Shown here: one piece after another, positions 6,317 through 7,177 of the stretch
Layout of the letters: each line of letters begins with the position of its first letter
Numbering within the stretch: position 1 is the first letter of the stretch
From: an uncultured Desulfobacterales bacterium
GTDB taxonomy: Bacteria > Desulfobacterota > Desulfobacteria > Desulfobacterales > G020354645
Reading direction: 5' to 3'
NCBI GenBank assembly: GCA_947259865.1
Contig: CAMYNZ010000120.1
Coordinates: 1 to 7,177, forward strand
Length of the DNA: 7,177 nt
The notes under the pieces: generated by a model
What the model was told of the DNA's origin: nothing
The model's input: the letters and a program-made list of their open reading frames with translations, nothing else
Databases searched by the model: none
Program-made: the position numbers and the translations under genes

Positions 6317-6324
6317 AATACACC

Positions 6325-6459
6325 ATGAAAAGAACATATCAGCCCAGCAGAATAAAACGGGCCAGACGGCACGGATTTCTTCACCGGATGTCCACTAAAG
6401 CGGGTCGTAGGATTATTCGCCGGCGTAGAGCTAAAGGTAGGGCGCGTCTGGCAGGCTGA
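6325..6459 (+). CDS. rpmH: 50S ribosomal protein L34
   Basis: A 44-residue, very basic protein of the large ribosomal subunit. It opens with the family signature [18 protein letters not shown] and ends [13 protein letters not shown], and its length is exactly typical of bacterial L34. Nearly half the residues are Arg or Lys, as expected for a protein buried in 23S rRNA. ATG at 6325 has a good ribosome-binding site and TGA is at 6457-6459. It heads the rpmH-rnpA-yidD cluster. A 7-bp hairpin overlaps its stop codon and separates it from rnpA by a 121-base spacer, which could let L34 be made in larger amounts than RnpA. Identity is certain. Confidence 0.98.
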   Translation: MKRTYQPSRIKRARRHGFLHRMSTKAGRRIIRRRRAKGRARLAG

Positions 6460-6471
6460 GGTTTAGCCTGC
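6451..6471 (+). promoter_or_regulatory. Hairpin across the rpmH stop codon
   Basis: GCAGGCT (6451-6457) is exactly complementary to AGCCTGC (6465-6471), with a 7-base loop holding the last two bases of the stop codon. No U tract follows, so full termination is unlikely. It could protect the L34 message end, pause RNA polymerase or mark an RNA processing site. These roles are inferred from position only. Confidence 0.45.
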
Positions 6472-6562
6472 GGATTGCTTTGCCCACGATAAAATCGATA
6501 TGCATCACCTAACCGACACGGTAATCGACGCCTCAAAAAACAAAAACTAAAACCGTATATTT

Positions 6563-6570
6563 AAAGGGGG
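6563..6570 (+). promoter_or_regulatory. Ribosome-binding site of rnpA
   Basis: AAAGGGGG ends 10 bases before the TTG at 6581. It decides the rnpA start: TAA at 6575-6577 is in frame just upstream, and the nearby ATG at 6586 is out of frame. TTG is therefore the only start that includes the conserved N-terminus. Confidence 0.65.
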
Positions 6571-6580
6571 ATTATAATAT

Positions 6581-6937
6581 TTGGGATGTTTTTCCTTTAC
6601 TAAGGCAGACAGGATCTTAAAACGCTCAGAATTTATTAATTTGTCAAAGACCGGAAAAAAATTACAGGATCGTTTTTTTGTTATCACCTTTGCCACCGGT
6701 CAATTTGATAATTCGCGTCTTGGTGTTACCGTGACCAAAAGGGTGGGTTCTTCGGTAAAGCGAAACTGGATCAAACGACTTTCTCGTGAATACTTTCGGT
6801 TAAACCGGCATTATCTAAAAGGTCTGTGGGATATTAACATCATCGCAAAAAAACAAGCTGCCGGGCTTCGATCCGACCGTATATTTGCATCCCTGGAAAA
6901 CCTTTTTAAGAGAATTTCCAAATTCCATGCGCATTAG
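6581..6937 (+). CDS. rnpA: Ribonuclease P protein component
   Basis: The small basic subunit of RNase P. It binds the catalytic RNA (rnpB, not in this window) and helps it remove 5' leaders from pre-tRNA. The N-terminus [15 protein letters not shown] (4-18) is the usual pre-tRNA-binding opening. The conserved RNA-binding signature is at 60-72, [13 protein letters not shown], with Trp63 where many family members have Arg. [16 protein letters not shown] (47-62) is the preceding strand and helix. Length is 118 residues, typical for the family. The start is TTG at 6581, forced by a stop two codons upstream and supported by AAAGGGGG. A weak start codon for RnpA beside a strong one for L34 fits the unequal need for the two proteins. 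Its end overlaps yidD by 11 bases. Confidence 0.96.
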   Translation: MGCFSFTKADRILKRSEFINLSKTGKKLQDRFFVITFATGQFDNSRLGVTVTKRVGSSVKRNWIKRLSREYFRLNRHYLKGLWDINIIAKKQAAGLRSDRIFASLENLFKRISKFHAH

Positions 6938-7154
6938 AAAAATTTTACTGACACCCGTTTTGATTTTTATCCGGGCATATCAATTGATCCTTTCACCCAT
7001 TCTGGGTCCTACCTGTCGGTTTCATCCGACATGTTCTGAATATGCCTATCGGGCTATTATGCGCTATGGTCTGCCTAAAGGACTGTTTCTTACATTAAAG
7101 CGGTTATTGCGATGTCATCCATGTCATCCGGGCGGGTTTGATCCCGTACCCTAA
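6927..7154 (+). CDS. yidD: Membrane protein insertion efficiency factor YidD
   Basis: A small membrane-associated protein that aids insertion of inner-membrane proteins by the YidC/Sec machinery. Residues 6-26 form a hydrophobic, amphipathic segment ([20 protein letters not shown]). The family motifs follow: [14 protein letters not shown] (27-40), and [18 protein letters not shown] at the very C-terminus (58-75). Conserved cysteines are at 30, 36, 63 and 66. The length of 75 residues is typical. I chose the ATG at 6927, which overlaps the end of rnpA by 11 bases. An earlier in-frame ATG at 6885 would add 14 residues unlike the family and run deep inside rnpA. The overlap suggests translational coupling with rnpA. 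The expected next gene, yidC, would begin beyond the window. Confidence 0.96.
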   Translation: MRIRKILLTPVLIFIRAYQLILSPILGPTCRFHPTCSEYAYRAIMRYGLPKGLFLTLKRLLRCHPCHPGGFDPVP

Positions 7155-7177
7155 ACCGGGTTATTGCCGGAACTGCG
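7155..7177 (+). other. Start of the spacer after yidD
   Basis: The last 23 bases hold only CCGG (7156-7159) facing CCGG (7167-7170), a weak 4-bp stem. No start codon or ribosome-binding site for the next gene can be recognised. Confidence 0.4.

Larger units (their letters stand above)
6083..6324 (+). other. Leader and intergenic region before rpmH
   Basis: No gene is supported in these 242 bases. A small stem (CCCGC 6119-6123, loop TGAT, GCGGG 6128-6132) lies 37 bases after the rng stop but has no T run, so it is a poor terminator candidate. A promoter candidate follows at 6189-6218. The probable L34 leader then contains ACGAA three times (6263, 6272, 6290) and a small hairpin TTCAT-TCGG-ATGAA (6277-6290). 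I found no exact DnaA box, so nothing points to an origin here. Confidence 0.6.

Noticed and set aside
6083..6324. Replication origin next to rpmH
   Set aside because: In some bacteria rpmH lies beside dnaA and oriC, but here neither dnaA nor any exact DnaA box is visible; the upstream gene is rng.
6885..6926. Upstream ATG start for yidD
   Set aside because: It would add 14 residues unlike any YidD and extend the overlap with rnpA to 53 bases. ATG at 6927 gives the standard family start.

Overview
The window is most likely a chromosomal segment of a Desulfobacterota (delta-proteobacterial) genome, probably of the Desulfobacterales type. This rests on gene order (a radical SAM gene of the TIGR03960/TIGR03936 type, then RNase G, then rpmH-rnpA-yidD) and on protein character. 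There was no database search, so the taxon is an inference.

Layout. Positions 1-221 hold no gene I can support, but they contain nested inverted repeats. A Do/DegP-type periplasmic serine protease lies on the minus strand (222-1649). A 198-base divergent spacer (1650-1847) follows and is packed with three palindromic repeat units. All other genes are on the plus strand: an 849-residue radical SAM protein (1848-4397), ribonuclease G (4541-6082), ribosomal protein L34 (6325-6459), the RNase P protein (6581-6937) and the YidD membrane-insertion factor (6927-7154). The window ends 23 bases after yidD, where yidC would normally follow.

How the genes fit together. The right part is the conserved rpmH-rnpA-yidD(-yidC) cluster, which links ribosome assembly, tRNA 5' maturation and membrane-protein insertion. 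It appears to have its own promoter near 6189. RNase G, an rRNA and mRNA processing endonuclease, lies directly upstream, so the block as a whole concerns RNA maturation and translation. The radical SAM protein is a recurrent neighbour of RNase G in many bacteria and its reaction is not known to me. It is the best candidate here for undescribed biology. The protease is divergently transcribed and has no obvious functional link.

The most useful non-coding observations are: two related palindromes before the radical SAM gene, the second of which contains the probable ribosome-binding site; a strong orphan Shine-Dalgarno sequence with a 21-codon reading frame before rng, while rng itself has a poor one; and a 7-bp hairpin across the rpmH stop codon. 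I saw no CRISPR array, tRNA, rRNA, complete insertion sequence or phage gene.
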